In this document: piece by piece, positions 23,928-34,183 of the stretch | Position numbering within the stretch: position 1 is the stretch's first letter | Layout: the number at the start of each line of letters is the position of its first letter | NCBI GenBank assembly: GCA_012064385.1 | Contig: QRDG01001975.1 | Location: 946,918 to 1,010,917, forward strand | Direction of reading: 5' to 3' | Source of the DNA: Puccinellia tenuiflora | Lineage: Eukaryota; Streptophyta; Magnoliopsida; Poales; Poaceae | Length of the DNA stretch: 64,000 nt | Notes under the pieces: model-generated | What the model was told of the DNA's origin: nothing | The model's input: only the letters and a program-made list of their open reading frames with translations | The model's database searches: none | Translations under genes and position numbers: made by a program

Positions 23928-26402
23928 CTATGCATTGGAATCTTGTAAGTAAATAAATCCATGAAGCATAAATTGACTAGCATAGGAAGACAAAAATTTC
24001 AACAAAAGGAGAGGAGATTCAATGTTATTGTGATATATGAAGCCATGTCTCCCTTTTTCATAAAAACTTTCAGTAGAATCATTGATAAAATCCACAATAT
24101 AACCATCACATGTAAAATTCTTATCATGATCCATATGCATAAAAGTGTCATCATTTTCCACATAAACAAAGTTCTTCTCATTAATAACAACTGGAGCAGG
24201 ATCATCATAAAGAACTTGAACATGATAAACAGGTTGTATATTAAAGGGATGGTTTTGGGTGATCCCTCCATAATTATGACAATTTTCATGAGGATGATTG
24301 TAATTATAACCCATGTCATAATATTCTTTATAATAATTATCAAAAACTGGGGGCATAGTATCATCATAAGGAATAGAATATTTATCTTCCAAAGTGTGTT
24401 CATCTGTAAACATATCATCATTTTTACTAGAAGGAGATGTATCAAACATGTAATCATTAGTAGCAAAAGGATTTTCAAACACCTCATCCCCAAGCTTAGA
24501 GCTTATCATATCATCATTGGAAAGAATATGGATAGTACTAATAGTGTTGCAATCATTAGCATCATCATTTTCAGAATTAGTACCCAAGAGGTTTTCAATA
24601 TCAAAAGTACTATGCTTTTCCCAATCATGATCACTAATATAAGTAACAGGCATAGGAACATCATCTAATTCAAAATCATCGAATTCATACTCATCAGCAA
24701 CAACTATAATAGGAGAAACATGTTTAGGGAAAGGTACCGTTTCCTCTCTCCTTTTACTCTTCATCTTCTTCTTCTTCTTTCCCTTCTTAGGAGGGAGAGC
24801 CTTGAAACGAAGCTTCTCCACATAACCCGGTTTATTGTTAGAAACAACAGAGGAAACTTGGAAGGATTCTTCTCTTTCATTGATAAGATCAAAACACATA
24901 TTAGTCCTGTCATATTTTGCTAAAATCCCATCTTGTATAATATTTTGTATATAAGTATTTGTATGGCAATTATCAACACAATAAAGATGACAACCATGCA
25001 GGACGCTGTTTATATCAAAAGCACTCATATCTATTAAAGAAGTTTTTCTTGATAACTCTTCACACCCCAAAAATAATATAAGTTCATCATGCTGATTAGG
25101 AGTGATCATGTCATCACAATACAGACTCGCAGTACTCATTGGATTAGAAAGGCTATTATCTTTCCCTGAGCATTGAAAATTGAAATGACCAACTTTATAT
25201 CAAAGTTTACAAATAAAAGGATAGTGGGCACAAACTTTTTCACCAAGATCATCAAGAGCTCTATTCCAAGTTCTAGTTTTTTCATTCCTATGATGGATAC
25301 AATATTCTTCTTCAATTTGGCTCTTTTTACAAGGTCTAAGTACTCCACAAAAATTAACATGCTTATAAGAGATAGTATTTTCAGAAGTTTGAGCACGTTT
25401 ATTACAATCATTAACAACAATATCATTTTTCATGCAAGTGTCTTTAAAAGGTTCATGATATAGGTCCCAATTTTCTTTAGGAACATTAATATGAGAAGCA
25501 AAGGCTCTACAAGAATCAACAATAATTTGAGAATCAAGACCATATTTAGCACTAAGCTCTTGAAAAACAGCAGTTTCAATGAAGGACTTAATGCAATCAT
25601 ATTCATAGTTTATACCTGATTCTTTACCTTTGTCATTCTCCCAACCTTCAGTATTGTCTTGAATTTTCTCAAGAAGATCCCATCTAGTTTCAACCTTCTT
25701 ACTTGTGAAAGAACCCCCTGAACAGGCATCTAGATAATTCTTGCAATCACCTGAAAGCCTTGCATAAAAATTAGTAACAATTATTTTCTTAGGAAGCTCA
25801 TGGTTAGGACATTTAAGTATTAATTTTTTCAGCCTTCCCCAAGCTTGAGCAATGCTTTCTCCATCATGAGGCCAAAAATTAAAAATGTAATTCCTATCCA
25901 AATGCATTTCATAAGGAGGATAAAATTTAGAGTAAAAGAGATTTGCAAGCTCCTTCCACTCCAAATGATGAGGATCATCAAGTAGATCATACCACTCCCT
26001 TGCTTTGTCGTTAAGTGACAATGGAAATAATTTCTTCATGACATTTTCTCTTGATAAACCTGCAATCTTAAACAACTCACAAAGTTTTGTAAGTTTCAAC
26101 AAGTGATCACTTGGACGGATTGTTCCATCCCCTGCATAACATTCATCCATAACCTTTTCAACAATTTTCATAGGTATTTTAAAAGGAATACTTTCAGTAG
26201 GTGGATTTAGAATATCACAAGCATGATTCGAATTATCACATATGGGAGACAAAGTATTATCAGAGCAAATTTTCTCCTCTAAAGCTGGGGAACTAAAAAG
26301 ATCATTTTCATAAAAACTAGCTTCCCCAAGCTTAGACTTTTCCATAGCATTAGCAAAAATGATTTCCAAAGAACTAATACTAATTTTTTTGTTGTTTTCC
26401 AT
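23928..26402 (-). pseudogene. Gag-like protein of element D, broken by one TGA in its zinc knuckle
   Basis: Reading from ATG 26402, 400 codons run to TGA at 25202-25200, then the same frame continues open to 23928. The N-terminal half is a retrotransposon gag: MKKLFPLSLNDKAREWYDLL, FYSKFYPPYEM, WPHDGESIAQAWGRLKKL, FYARLSGDCKNYLDACSGG. The TGA falls on the second Cys of a CX2CX4HX4C knuckle (C-K-L-stop-Y-K-V-G-H-F-N-F-Q-C). The second half has a Lys-rich patch and a very acidic Asp/Asn/Tyr-rich tail with no protease motif. It would package RNA in particles supplied by or shared with autonomous relatives. Confidence 0.85.
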
Positions 26403-26547
26403 TAAGCCTAACTAGTGAAATTAAAAACAAGAAACAAAAAGATATAATTGCAGAATCTAAAGGAAATAACTTCGAGCACTCACACAACAGCAACAGTACT
26501 AGAAAATAGCTTAGTAGCCAGATGATGTGAGTACCTTTTACCTTCCC

Positions 26548-26565
26548 TCCCCGGCAACGGCGCCA
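26548..26565 (-). other. Primer-binding site of element D
   Basis: On minus the sequence is TGGCGCCGTTGCCGGGGA, an exact complement of the plant tRNA-Asp 3' end as I know it. It lies 10 bp inside the 5' LTR. Confidence 0.85.
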
Positions 26566-26575
26566 GAAAATAGCT

Positions 26576-28005
26576 TGATGTCTACACACGCTTCTATTCT
26601 TGTAGACAGTGTTGGGCCTCCAAGAGCAGAGGTTTGTAGAACAGCAGCAAGTTTCCCTTAAGTGAATCACCCAAGGTTTATCGAACTCAGGGAGGTAGAG
26701 GTCAAAGGTATCCCTCTCAAGCAACCCTGCAATCACAATGGAAAAAGTCTCTTGTGTCCCCAACACACCCAATACACTTGTCAGATGTATAGGTGCACTA
26801 GTTCGGCAAAGATATAGTGAAATACAAGTAATATGGATGATTATAAGTAGTAATTGCAATCTGAAATAAAAATGGCAGCAAGCAAACATGTAGCAGAACT
26901 TGTTGTAAACGGTGTTTCAATGCTTAGAAACAAGGCCTAGGGATCATACTTTCACCAGTGGTCACTCTCAACAATGCAATCATAATTGAATATAAATATA
27001 AGCACTTCAATATACTACTCCGAAGTATTCTCCGGCTGGATAACGAACACTAATTCATTGTGTAGGAATGCAAAAGCACGCCTCAAACATATATTCCCAA
27101 GTACTAATGAATACCCCACACTGGACCATGAGCATTCATAGGAGGTACTAACAAACCACAATTTCATAGAGACATCCAACTCAAATAATAAATCAGTGAA
27201 CAAGTATCTTGTGAAATATAGCCTAAAGACCCACACGGTGCACACACTGTCACCTTTACACACGTGGGACAAGGAGTCTCCAGAGATCACATAAATAAAG
27301 CCCACTTGAGTAACATAACAACATCTAGATTGCAAAGCTCATGATCACATATAGATCATATCATGGGAGAGAGAGATATAGACCACATGGCTACCGGTAC
27401 GGCCCTCAGCCCCGAGGGAGAACTACTCCCTCCTCATCATGGGAGTCAGCAACGGCGATGAAGATGGTGGTGGAGTCAATGGAGATGGCTCCGGGGGCAC
27501 TTCCCCGTCCCGGCAGGGTGCCGAAACAGAGACTTCTGTCCCCCGAAACATGTTGGCGATGGCGGCGGCGCTGCAGATGTTTCTTTGGAATATGACGGGG
27601 TCCGTCTAGGTTTTATGCGTCGGGGGAAATATATAGGCGAAAGGGCGGCGTCGGAGGGCTCCCGTGGGCCCCACACCACCTGGTGGTGCGACAGGCATGG
27701 GTCCCGCGCCACTCTATGGTGTGGCCGGCCCACGGACCTCCAGGTCCTCTCCTTCGGGCTCCGTGTAGTCCATTGAATTATAAGACTGCTGCTTTTTGTC
27801 CCGTCCAATTCCGAGAATATTTCCTTAAGTACTTTTGTAAAACGGGAAAACAGCAGAAAACAGGAACTGGCACTGTGGCATCTTGTTAATAGGTTAGTTC
27901 CAGAAAATGCATAAAAATGCTATAAGATGTAAACAAAACATGTAGCAAATGGTATGAAAACAAGCATGGATCATAAGAAATTATCGATACGTTGGAGACG
28001 TATCA
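26576..28005 (-). repeat. 5' LTR of element D
   Basis: It matches 19523-20953 with only scattered differences. A TATA-like ATATATA lies at about 27629-27636. It is followed directly by the AAGAC target duplication and the rest of the O protease. Confidence 0.92.
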
Positions 28006-30037
28006 AAGACCAACATGGTGCTCAATGGTTTTGAAGGCAAAGAGAAAACAGAGGCCAAAGGTGTCATGAGTGTGGAGCTTACCGTGGGAAGCAAAACTTT
28101 GGCTACCGCCTTCTTTGTTGCAGAGGTGCAAGGTAATTATAATGTCATATTAGGCCGCGATTGGCTCCATGCAAACCAATGCGTGCCGTCTACTTTGCAC
28201 CAGTTCTTGATCCAGTGGGTTGATGATGAAGTGGAGGTTGTCCATGCTGATAATTCAGTTTGCATTGCTTTGGCCGACTCATTGGTGGATTGGCAACATC
28301 CCAATGCTACTTGCTTGACAGGGTGCGACCTCTCAGATTTTGATTTCCTGAGCGCTACGAAGAACGGCTTCATGCCCGTGTCTCTAAAGCCGATTGGTAA
28401 TAATCGGATACCAAATATGTATCTAGATGGATCCCAATGAAGAGTGGTTGCAGAAGAGACTTGTTGAGTATCGGTCTAATGAGAACGATATGTACGAGTC
28501 CATAGAAGAAATAGATGATATGGATAAATATGGACAAGGTTTTACGTCAGCTGATCCATTGGAAGAAGTAGATATAGGAGATGGTTCAGTTCCTAGGCCG
28601 ACGTTTGTAAACAAAAATCTGAGAGCCAATTATAAAGTTGTATTAATCAGGCTGTTAAAAGAATATATTGATTGCTTTGCATGGGAATATCATGAGATGC
28701 CTGGCTTATGCCGAGAGCTAGTTGAGCATCGGTTGCCTATTAAAGCCGGTTTTAGACCTTATAAACAACCGGCACGGAAATTCAATCCCAAGATGTATGA
28801 CCAGATCAAGGAAGAGATCGGTCGTTTATTAAAATCTAATTTTATTAGCCCTTGCAGGTATGCTGATTGGATTTCCAATATTGTGCCCGTGGAGAAGAAG
28901 GGATCCGGCAAGCTGACGGTGTGTATTGATTTCAGAGATTTGAATAGAGCTACGCCCAAAGATGAGTATCCTATGCCTATAGTCGATATGCTTATTAATG
29001 ATGCTTCTGGTCACCAAGTCATTAGTTTTCTTGATGGCAATGCGGGGTACAATCAGATTTTCATGGCCGAAGAAGATACGTTCAAAACAGCCTTTCACTG
29101 TCCTGGGTTTGTTGGCTTATTCGAGTGGACGGTGATGACCTTTGGATTGAAGAATGCTGGTGCCACATATCAAAGGGCAATGAATTTAATTTTTCATGAC
29201 TTGCTTGGAGTCATACTTGAAGTCTATATTGATGATGTTGTTGTCAAATCGAATCCTAATGAATCTCATTTAGCCGATTTACGCTTAGCTTTTGAGAGGA
29301 TGAGAAAGTATGGACTCAAGATGAATCCTTTGAAGTGTGTTTTCGGTGTATCGGCTGGGAGGTTCTTGGGCTTCATTATACATCAACATGGCATAGAAAT
29401 TGATCCCAAGAAGATAGAAGCTATCCAGAAAGATATGCAAAAATTCCTTGGCAAGGTCAATTATTTGAGGTGGTCCATAGTGAATTTGTCAAGGAAGGTT
29501 AATGAATTTACTCCCATCCTTCGGTCGAAGAGCGATGACAATTTTATTTGGGGGGCAAAACAGCAAGAAGCATTCGAGAATATCAAAATTTGTTTGTCTA
29601 TTCCTCCGGTGTTGAGAGCACCCAAACATGGAGAGCCTTCGACGCTTTATATTGCTGCAGAGGAAGGAGTTATTGGTGCTGTTTTGACACAGGATACCGG
29701 AGGGAAGGAACACGTTGTCACTTATTTGAGTCAGCGTTTATTGGATGCTGAAACAGGGTATACATTCATCGAGAAATTATGCTTATGCTTATATTATGCT
29801 TGCACCAAAGTAAGGCATTACTTATTGTCTAGCATGTGCACAGTAGCTTGTCAAACCGATGTTATCAAATACATGTTGCATAGACCGATTCTTAGCGGTA
29901 GAATCGGTAAATGGGCTTACGCTTTAATTGAGTATGATTTGGCTTACGAGTCTTTGAAATCCATGAAAGGCCAAATCATTGCTAATTTTATTGTTGAACA
30001 TCGGGTTTACAATGAGCATGATATTAATTTACGATAA
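28006..30037 (+). pseudogene. C-terminal protease, reverse transcriptase and partial RNase H of element O
   Basis: After D the protease resumes with GNYNVILGRDWLHAN. A one-base shift at about 28427-28440 leads into the RT frame (28427-30037, 536 codons). RT motifs are LPIKAGFRPYKQPARKF, VCIDFRDLNRATPKDEYPMP, FLDGNAGYNQI and the catalytic YIDDVVVKS at about residue 266. The RNase H part (LYIAAEEGVIGAVL, VTYLSQRLL) follows. A short deletion between IEAIQKD and KFLGKVNYL is suspected from the spacing usual in the family. The frame ends abruptly at 30037, where O sequence stops and E sequence begins. The enzyme copied element RNA into DNA. Confidence 0.87.
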
Positions 30038-30864
30038 ATCAATATGTATTCTGCATATTTTCCTTCTTCATCCTTGAATTTTGAACTTTCATGGAAAGAC
30101 TTCATGACCTGATATGCAAAAACTTTATGACATTCCTTCTTGGTTATGTCCTCTAATTTAGTTTTCCTTGCATCATCTTTGGTGTATCTTCTCCCCCCCC
30201 CCCCCCCCCTTGATGCATACTCTTGGTCTCACTCACTTCACTTCATCCATCCTTCCTTATACTAGTAAAATATGACTCCAAATCCTAATATGGTGTGGAA
30301 CATGGTCTATCCCCATTAGTAGCTTCATTTACTTCTGTCTTCTTTTGGCTTTCTTCTCTTCACGAGCTTCCATTGCTGCCTTAATCTAATCACTCAGAAC
30401 GCTCTCATACTAACCTATGTACCCTCTAGACCAGTAACATCAAGAAAGAACAAAATGTTGCAACATGCATTTGCACATCAAGTTCAAACTTCATGCCCGG
30501 ATCTAGTCAATCAAAAATTCAATAAGATCCAATAAAATCCAAATACAGTTATATATCACTCATGCACCATAAGACCATAAAATAAGTAGTACTTTGAGTA
30601 AAAACAACTCAAGTACCTAGGCTTAGATGCTATACACTACAAGTTAGGTATATATTACCTTATAGACCTATAACAACTCTTGCATCACTGTCTTATGGGA
30701 CAGGTTTATCCTTCACTCAAGGTATTTACCACAATTGACCATTCGCAATTAAATAACTCTGACCTAGTGTCTAATTATACCTATCTCCATCTTAGTTCAA
30801 AAGGAACTAAGTCTTCTTGGCATGGAACTTCGTCTTCATACCTTGGTATACTTCCATACTTCTT
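30038..30864 (-). mobile_element. Truncated internal region of long-LTR element E (left part)
   Basis: Non-coding, AT-rich sequence that continues across element B into 41105-41651. Its left limit near 30038 is a deletion junction with the O RNase H, because neither the 3' LTR of E nor the start of element C is present. It contains a run of 17 C at 30193-30209. No ORF of note. Confidence 0.55.
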
Positions 30865-31924
30865 TGTCGGCACAGTGGAAACCAGGGTACCACGGGCCGG
30901 CCTGCCAGGGCCCACAAGATTCTTCAGAAGATTTCGCTAAGGACCAGGCTCTCCAAGCCTGGCGAGCCTTGCGAGGGTTTTTCCCTCGCGAGGGACCTTT
31001 TCTCCTCGCCGAGGGTTTTCTCCCTTGGCGAGGAACCTCTCCTCGAGAGGGCATCTCGGACGCCACCAGCAAATCCTGCTAAGGACCAAGCCGAAAGGCT
31101 CAGCGAGGCCTTTTGCCTCGCGAGGCTTCCTTCCTCTCGAAGCCAGCTCTGCCTTCGCGGCAGAGCGCACATGGGCTCTGCATCCTCCGCAGAGTGACGA
31201 CCGTGCCAGCGCGCGGTGACAGCAGCGCCACAGTTGCCATTTCCGTGTATAAAGGAGTCAACAAAGCTGCACCAGGCAAAGGAGCCCCAAGGATTGCCAC
31301 TTTGGTGATAAGGGAACCGTCTGCAGCTACCCTCCAAGGACGACGTCACCGTGGGTCACCTCCCACCTCAGCAGCGCCAGCCCACCGCCCTGTTTGGACG
31401 GTGGCTTTTTCCAGCTTTGGTGATGCCACCCCCTGCCGTGGACCGCATCCATGGACTTTACCTTTATGGGGGACTCTACCTTTATTGTGCACCGCACCTC
31501 CTCCTTCGTCGCCATGTGGTAGCCCTTCCCGCCAAGATGTTTTGGGGAAAGAGGCCCGAGACGCCTATAAAAGGTGGAGGAGCCCGTTAGCAGAGGGTTG
31601 GTTGGTTCCAAGATTCACAAGCCAAAACCCTAGATCTGAGGTTAGCAGTAGCCATTGTTAGCCGCCCAGAGCTCGCCAAGCTAGCCCTGTACTAAAACCT
31701 CTCCAAGCAAGTGCAATACAACTCGAGGCAGGACGTAGGGGTTTTACCTCACTTAGAGGGCCCTGAACCTGGGTAAGACCATGTGTTCCTCTCTGTAGAC
31801 CTTCCCCGCAGCGATCCAGGCGAGCACCGTCACCGAGGCACATTGAGGGTTGTTTGATTCCGTGTTCAGCCCCTTACTCGATCCTTCGTGAGACACACCC
31901 AGTTCCTGAGACAGTTCTCCGACA
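30865..31924 (+). repeat. Left LTR of element B
   Basis: GC-rich LTR with many GCGAGG/CTCGCGAG words. A TATA box (TATAAAAGG) lies at 31566-31574. The U5 region at 31742-31776 carries TTTTACCTC...AGGGCCC.GAACCTGGGTAA, a phrase also seen in LTRs of C and S. Confidence 0.92.
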
Positions 31925-31925
31925 T

Positions 31926-31945
31926 TTGGCGCGCTAGGTAGGGGG
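31926..31945 (+). other. Primer-binding site of element B
   Basis: TTGGCGCGCTAGGTAGGGGG starts 1 bp after the left LTR. It resembles primer sites of many Tat-like gypsy elements; the tRNA was not identified. Confidence 0.65.
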
Positions 31946-31975
31946 CTGAGGCGCATCTTCAACCTCGACACCGCC

Positions 31976-33352
31976 ATGGCCGGCTCTCGCGCCGAACGCC
32001 TCGCTCGCCGGACGGCCAGCGCCGCCACCGCTCCCGCTGGCAACCCGCGCGGCCGCCCGCGCGGAAGTGCTGCTCCGGAGCGCCGCGTCGACCCCGAGCC
32101 CTGCATCGAGCACCCGGAGGACGACGACATCGACCACACTGAGGACGACCTCGGCGAAGAGGAGGCCTCCTCCCTGCACCCGTCGCGGGACCGTGCTGCT
32201 TCCTCGCTGGGCCGCCCTGCGCCTAGCCCGGCGACTGCGCTTCTCATGGCGCAGGAGCTGCTGCAGTACCGCCCCACGCCGGAGGCCCAGGAGGCCTGGA
32301 TCAACCGCCTCTCCGAGCTCGTCGGCGCCGCTTGCGTCGCCGCTCCCGCACCGTCTCGCTCTCTGGTCCTCTCTGCCCGCGCAGGGGACGTGGCGCACGG
32401 CGCACCACATGCTCCTCCTCGTCACCCCGCGCCCGCTCCCGCTCCAGCTCCACCGGCTCCACCGCAACCTGCTCCAGTCGGGGCTCCTCCTCGCGAGAAC
32501 CACGCTGCGTCGCACGCGTCGTCGCCGCACGACTGCCAAATCGTGCAGCGAGCCCCGGAGGACGCACGCGTGAGCATCGAGCGCAACCAGGATCGCCACA
32601 ACCGCACCGTCCATGACGTCGCCACCGCGGGGCGCCACCTCCGCGCCACCCTCGCCAACGGCACGGTCACCTACGGCACGACGGTCGCGTTCACTCGCAG
32701 CCTCCGTCGCGTCGTCTGGCCGGTCAAGTTCCGGACGGATCTTCCTCCGCGCTACAACGACAAGAACAACCCCCTGGAGTTCCTGCAGCTCTACACTCTG
32801 GCCATCCAGGCTGCCGGGGGCGACGACAAGGTCATGGCGAACTGGTTCCCCATGGCCCTCAAGGACTCCGCGTCCTCGTGGCTCACCAACCTCCCTGCCG
32901 AGTCCATCAACACCTGGGACGACCTCTGCCGGTGCTTCGTCGCCAGCTTCAAGGGCACGTACGAGCGCGGCCTCACGTACAACGACCTCCGCGCCGTGCG
33001 TCAGAAGCCTGGCGAGACCCTCCGCAAGTACATCCAGCGCTTCAGCCAAGTGCGCAACAAAATCCCCAACGCCACCGATGCGCAGGTCATTTCGGCCTTC
33101 CAGGCTGGGGTCACGGATATGCGGATGCTCGAGAAGCTTGGCATCCATGACAACATCAGCACCGTCGTCAAGCTTTTCGACTTGGCGGACAAGTGCGCTA
33201 AGGCTGAGGAGGGCCGCCTGTTCGTCAAGAACGAGCCAGGGGACCCCGCCGAGGAGTCCAAGAAGAAGAAGAAATCCACCGAGAGGCGCAAGACCACTGC
33301 GGTCCTCGCAGTGGAGCCAGACGCCAAGCGGCAAAGGCATTCAAGGACCTGA
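31976..33352 (+). CDS. Gag of element B (458 aa, intact frame)
   Basis: The frame starts at 31976, 52 bp after the LTR. An Ala/Pro/Arg-rich and acidic N-terminus (residues 1-180) precedes a retrotransposon gag (capsid) domain at about residues 230-400: LPPRYNDKNNPLEFLQLYTL, WFPMALKDSASSWLTNLP, CFVASFKGTYERG, GETLRKYIQRFSQVRN. A Lys-rich stretch (ESKKKKKST) follows and the frame ends shortly after AVEPDAKR. There is no zinc knuckle, and the usual continuation into protease is missing because of a deletion at about 33330. It would assemble capsids around element RNA. It is the only apparently intact retrotransposon frame in the window. Confidence 0.88.
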   Translation: MAGSRAERLARRTASAATAPAGNPRGRPRGSAAPERRVDPEPCIEHPEDDDIDHTEDDLGEEEASSLHPSRDRAASSLGRPAPSPATALLMAQELLQYRPTPEAQEAWINRLSELVGAACVAAPAPSRSLVLSARAGDVAHGAPHAPPRHPAPAPAPAPPAPPQPAPVGAPPRENHAASHASSPHDCQIVQRAPEDARVSIERNQDRHNRTVHDVATAGRHLRATLANGTVTYGTTVAFTRSLRRVVWPVKFRTDLPPRYNDKNNPLEFLQLYTLAIQAAGGDDKVMANWFPMALKDSASSWLTNLPAESINTWDDLCRCFVASFKGTYERGLTYNDLRAVRQKPGETLRKYIQRFSQVRNKIPNATDAQVISAFQAGVTDMRMLEKLGIHDNISTVVKLFDLADKCAKAEEGRLFVKNEPGDPAEESKKKKKSTERRKTTAVLAVEPDAKRQRHSRT

Positions 33353-33515
33353 GGAAGTATCTGGTGAGCCCACCCATCATGGTTGCCCCACGCCCTCGCC
33401 AAGCAGAGCCGATCCTCGCCAAGCAGAGCTCCGCCTCACCAAGCCCAAAACTCCAGGGCAAGGAAGCATCCTCGTCAAGCCTCCAGCCCCATGCCGAGCC
33501 TCGAGAGGAGCCAAC
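33328..33515 (+). pseudogene. Remnant of RT-RNase H linker fused behind gag of element B
   Basis: Read from 33337, the sequence gives AFKDLRKYLVSPPIMVAP, the conserved linker between RT and RNase H in gypsy elements. It follows within a few bases of the gag C-terminus but in another frame. The protease and nearly all RT must have been removed by an internal deletion. The remainder to 33515 is low-complexity Ser/Pro/Lys coding-like sequence, cut by solo LTR S. Confidence 0.65.
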
Positions 33516-34183
33516 TGTCGTGGTGGGTTGCACGGCATATCCATCAGAGACGGAAAAGAGTGTGGGGCAGGCGACGATCGGATGCTCGCGCGGGATTGGG
33601 CAACCAGCACGCAAACACACGCTAGTTACCCAGGTTCGGGGCCCTCTTGTGGAGGTAACACCCCTACGTCCTGTTCTTCTTGTTCTTATTGCTTGATCAC
33701 TGAATCGGGCTACAAAGGTGCTCCTAGAGCTGTTTCTGGTGGCAGCCGGCTGGAGATCCTAGCCGGCTGGGGGTTGAAGATGATGCTATGCTTCTCTGTT
33801 TTCGACGTGTCTCTTGCCTGTTTCACTTTCCTCGCGCAGGAGGCCCCTGCATGCTTTATATAAGCAGCATCTAGGGTTTCTGGGTTACAGGGAAGTTACA
33901 TGTTTGCCCCTATGACATCACTACGGTCTCGAGCCGGCTGGAGCTTGTTGTCATGATTAGGTACAGGAGATGCCCGATAGTGAGTACTGTTCACCAGGAG
34001 CGGTTACGCGGTCCGGGCCCACCCGTACGGAGTTGTCGGTTGTTCGCGTCCGGCTCCAGCCCAGCCGGATGCCTGCACCCGGATAGATCCAGGCGGCCTG
34101 CTTCAGGCGGCTAGCTTCAGGCGGCACTTGGAGTCTTGAAGAAATGGACCTCCTTGGGATACCCGGGGTTCATATCCCCGACA
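33516..34183 (-). mobile_element. Solo LTR S (668 bp)
   Basis: It starts TGTCGTGGTGGG and ends TATCCCCGACA, and is flanked by CCAAC at 33511-33515 and 34184-34188. There is no internal region or second LTR, so it is the product of LTR-LTR recombination. On minus it starts TGTCGGGGATATGAACC, the usual Triticeae form, and carries the TTACCTC..AGGGCCCCGAACCTGGGTAA-type phrase at 33626-33660. It contains several AGCCGGCTGG words. Confidence 0.88.

Larger units (their letters stand above)
19523..28005 (-). mobile_element. LTR retrotransposon D (gag-only, non-autonomous), 8.5 kb, inserted in O protease
   Basis: LTRs 19523-20953 and 26576-28005 (1431 and 1430 bp) start TGATGTCTACACACG and end GAGACGTATCA on plus. 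The target duplication AAGAC is at 19518-19522 and 28006-28010. The primer site is next to the right LTR on minus and the polypurine tract next to the left LTR, so the element reads right to left. The only protein is a gag-like frame; protease, RT and integrase are absent. This matches the TR-GAG class of non-autonomous elements. The LTRs look nearly identical by eye, so it is younger than O. Confidence 0.93.

Noticed and set aside
23961..24668. 235-aa plus-strand ORF within element D
   Set aside because: Ile/Met/Asn-rich mirror of the acidic minus-strand gag tail; no domain.
31934..33340. 468-aa minus-strand ORF opposite gag
   Set aside because: Low-complexity Arg/Val/Gly text mirroring the gag codons; no domain. 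The true antisense gene of this element lies elsewhere (36037-39755).
32613..33863. 416-aa plus-strand ORF overlapping the gag of element B
   Set aside because: It is a Ser/Arg/Pro-rich shadow in another frame of GC-rich gag; the gag frame has the conserved capsid motifs.
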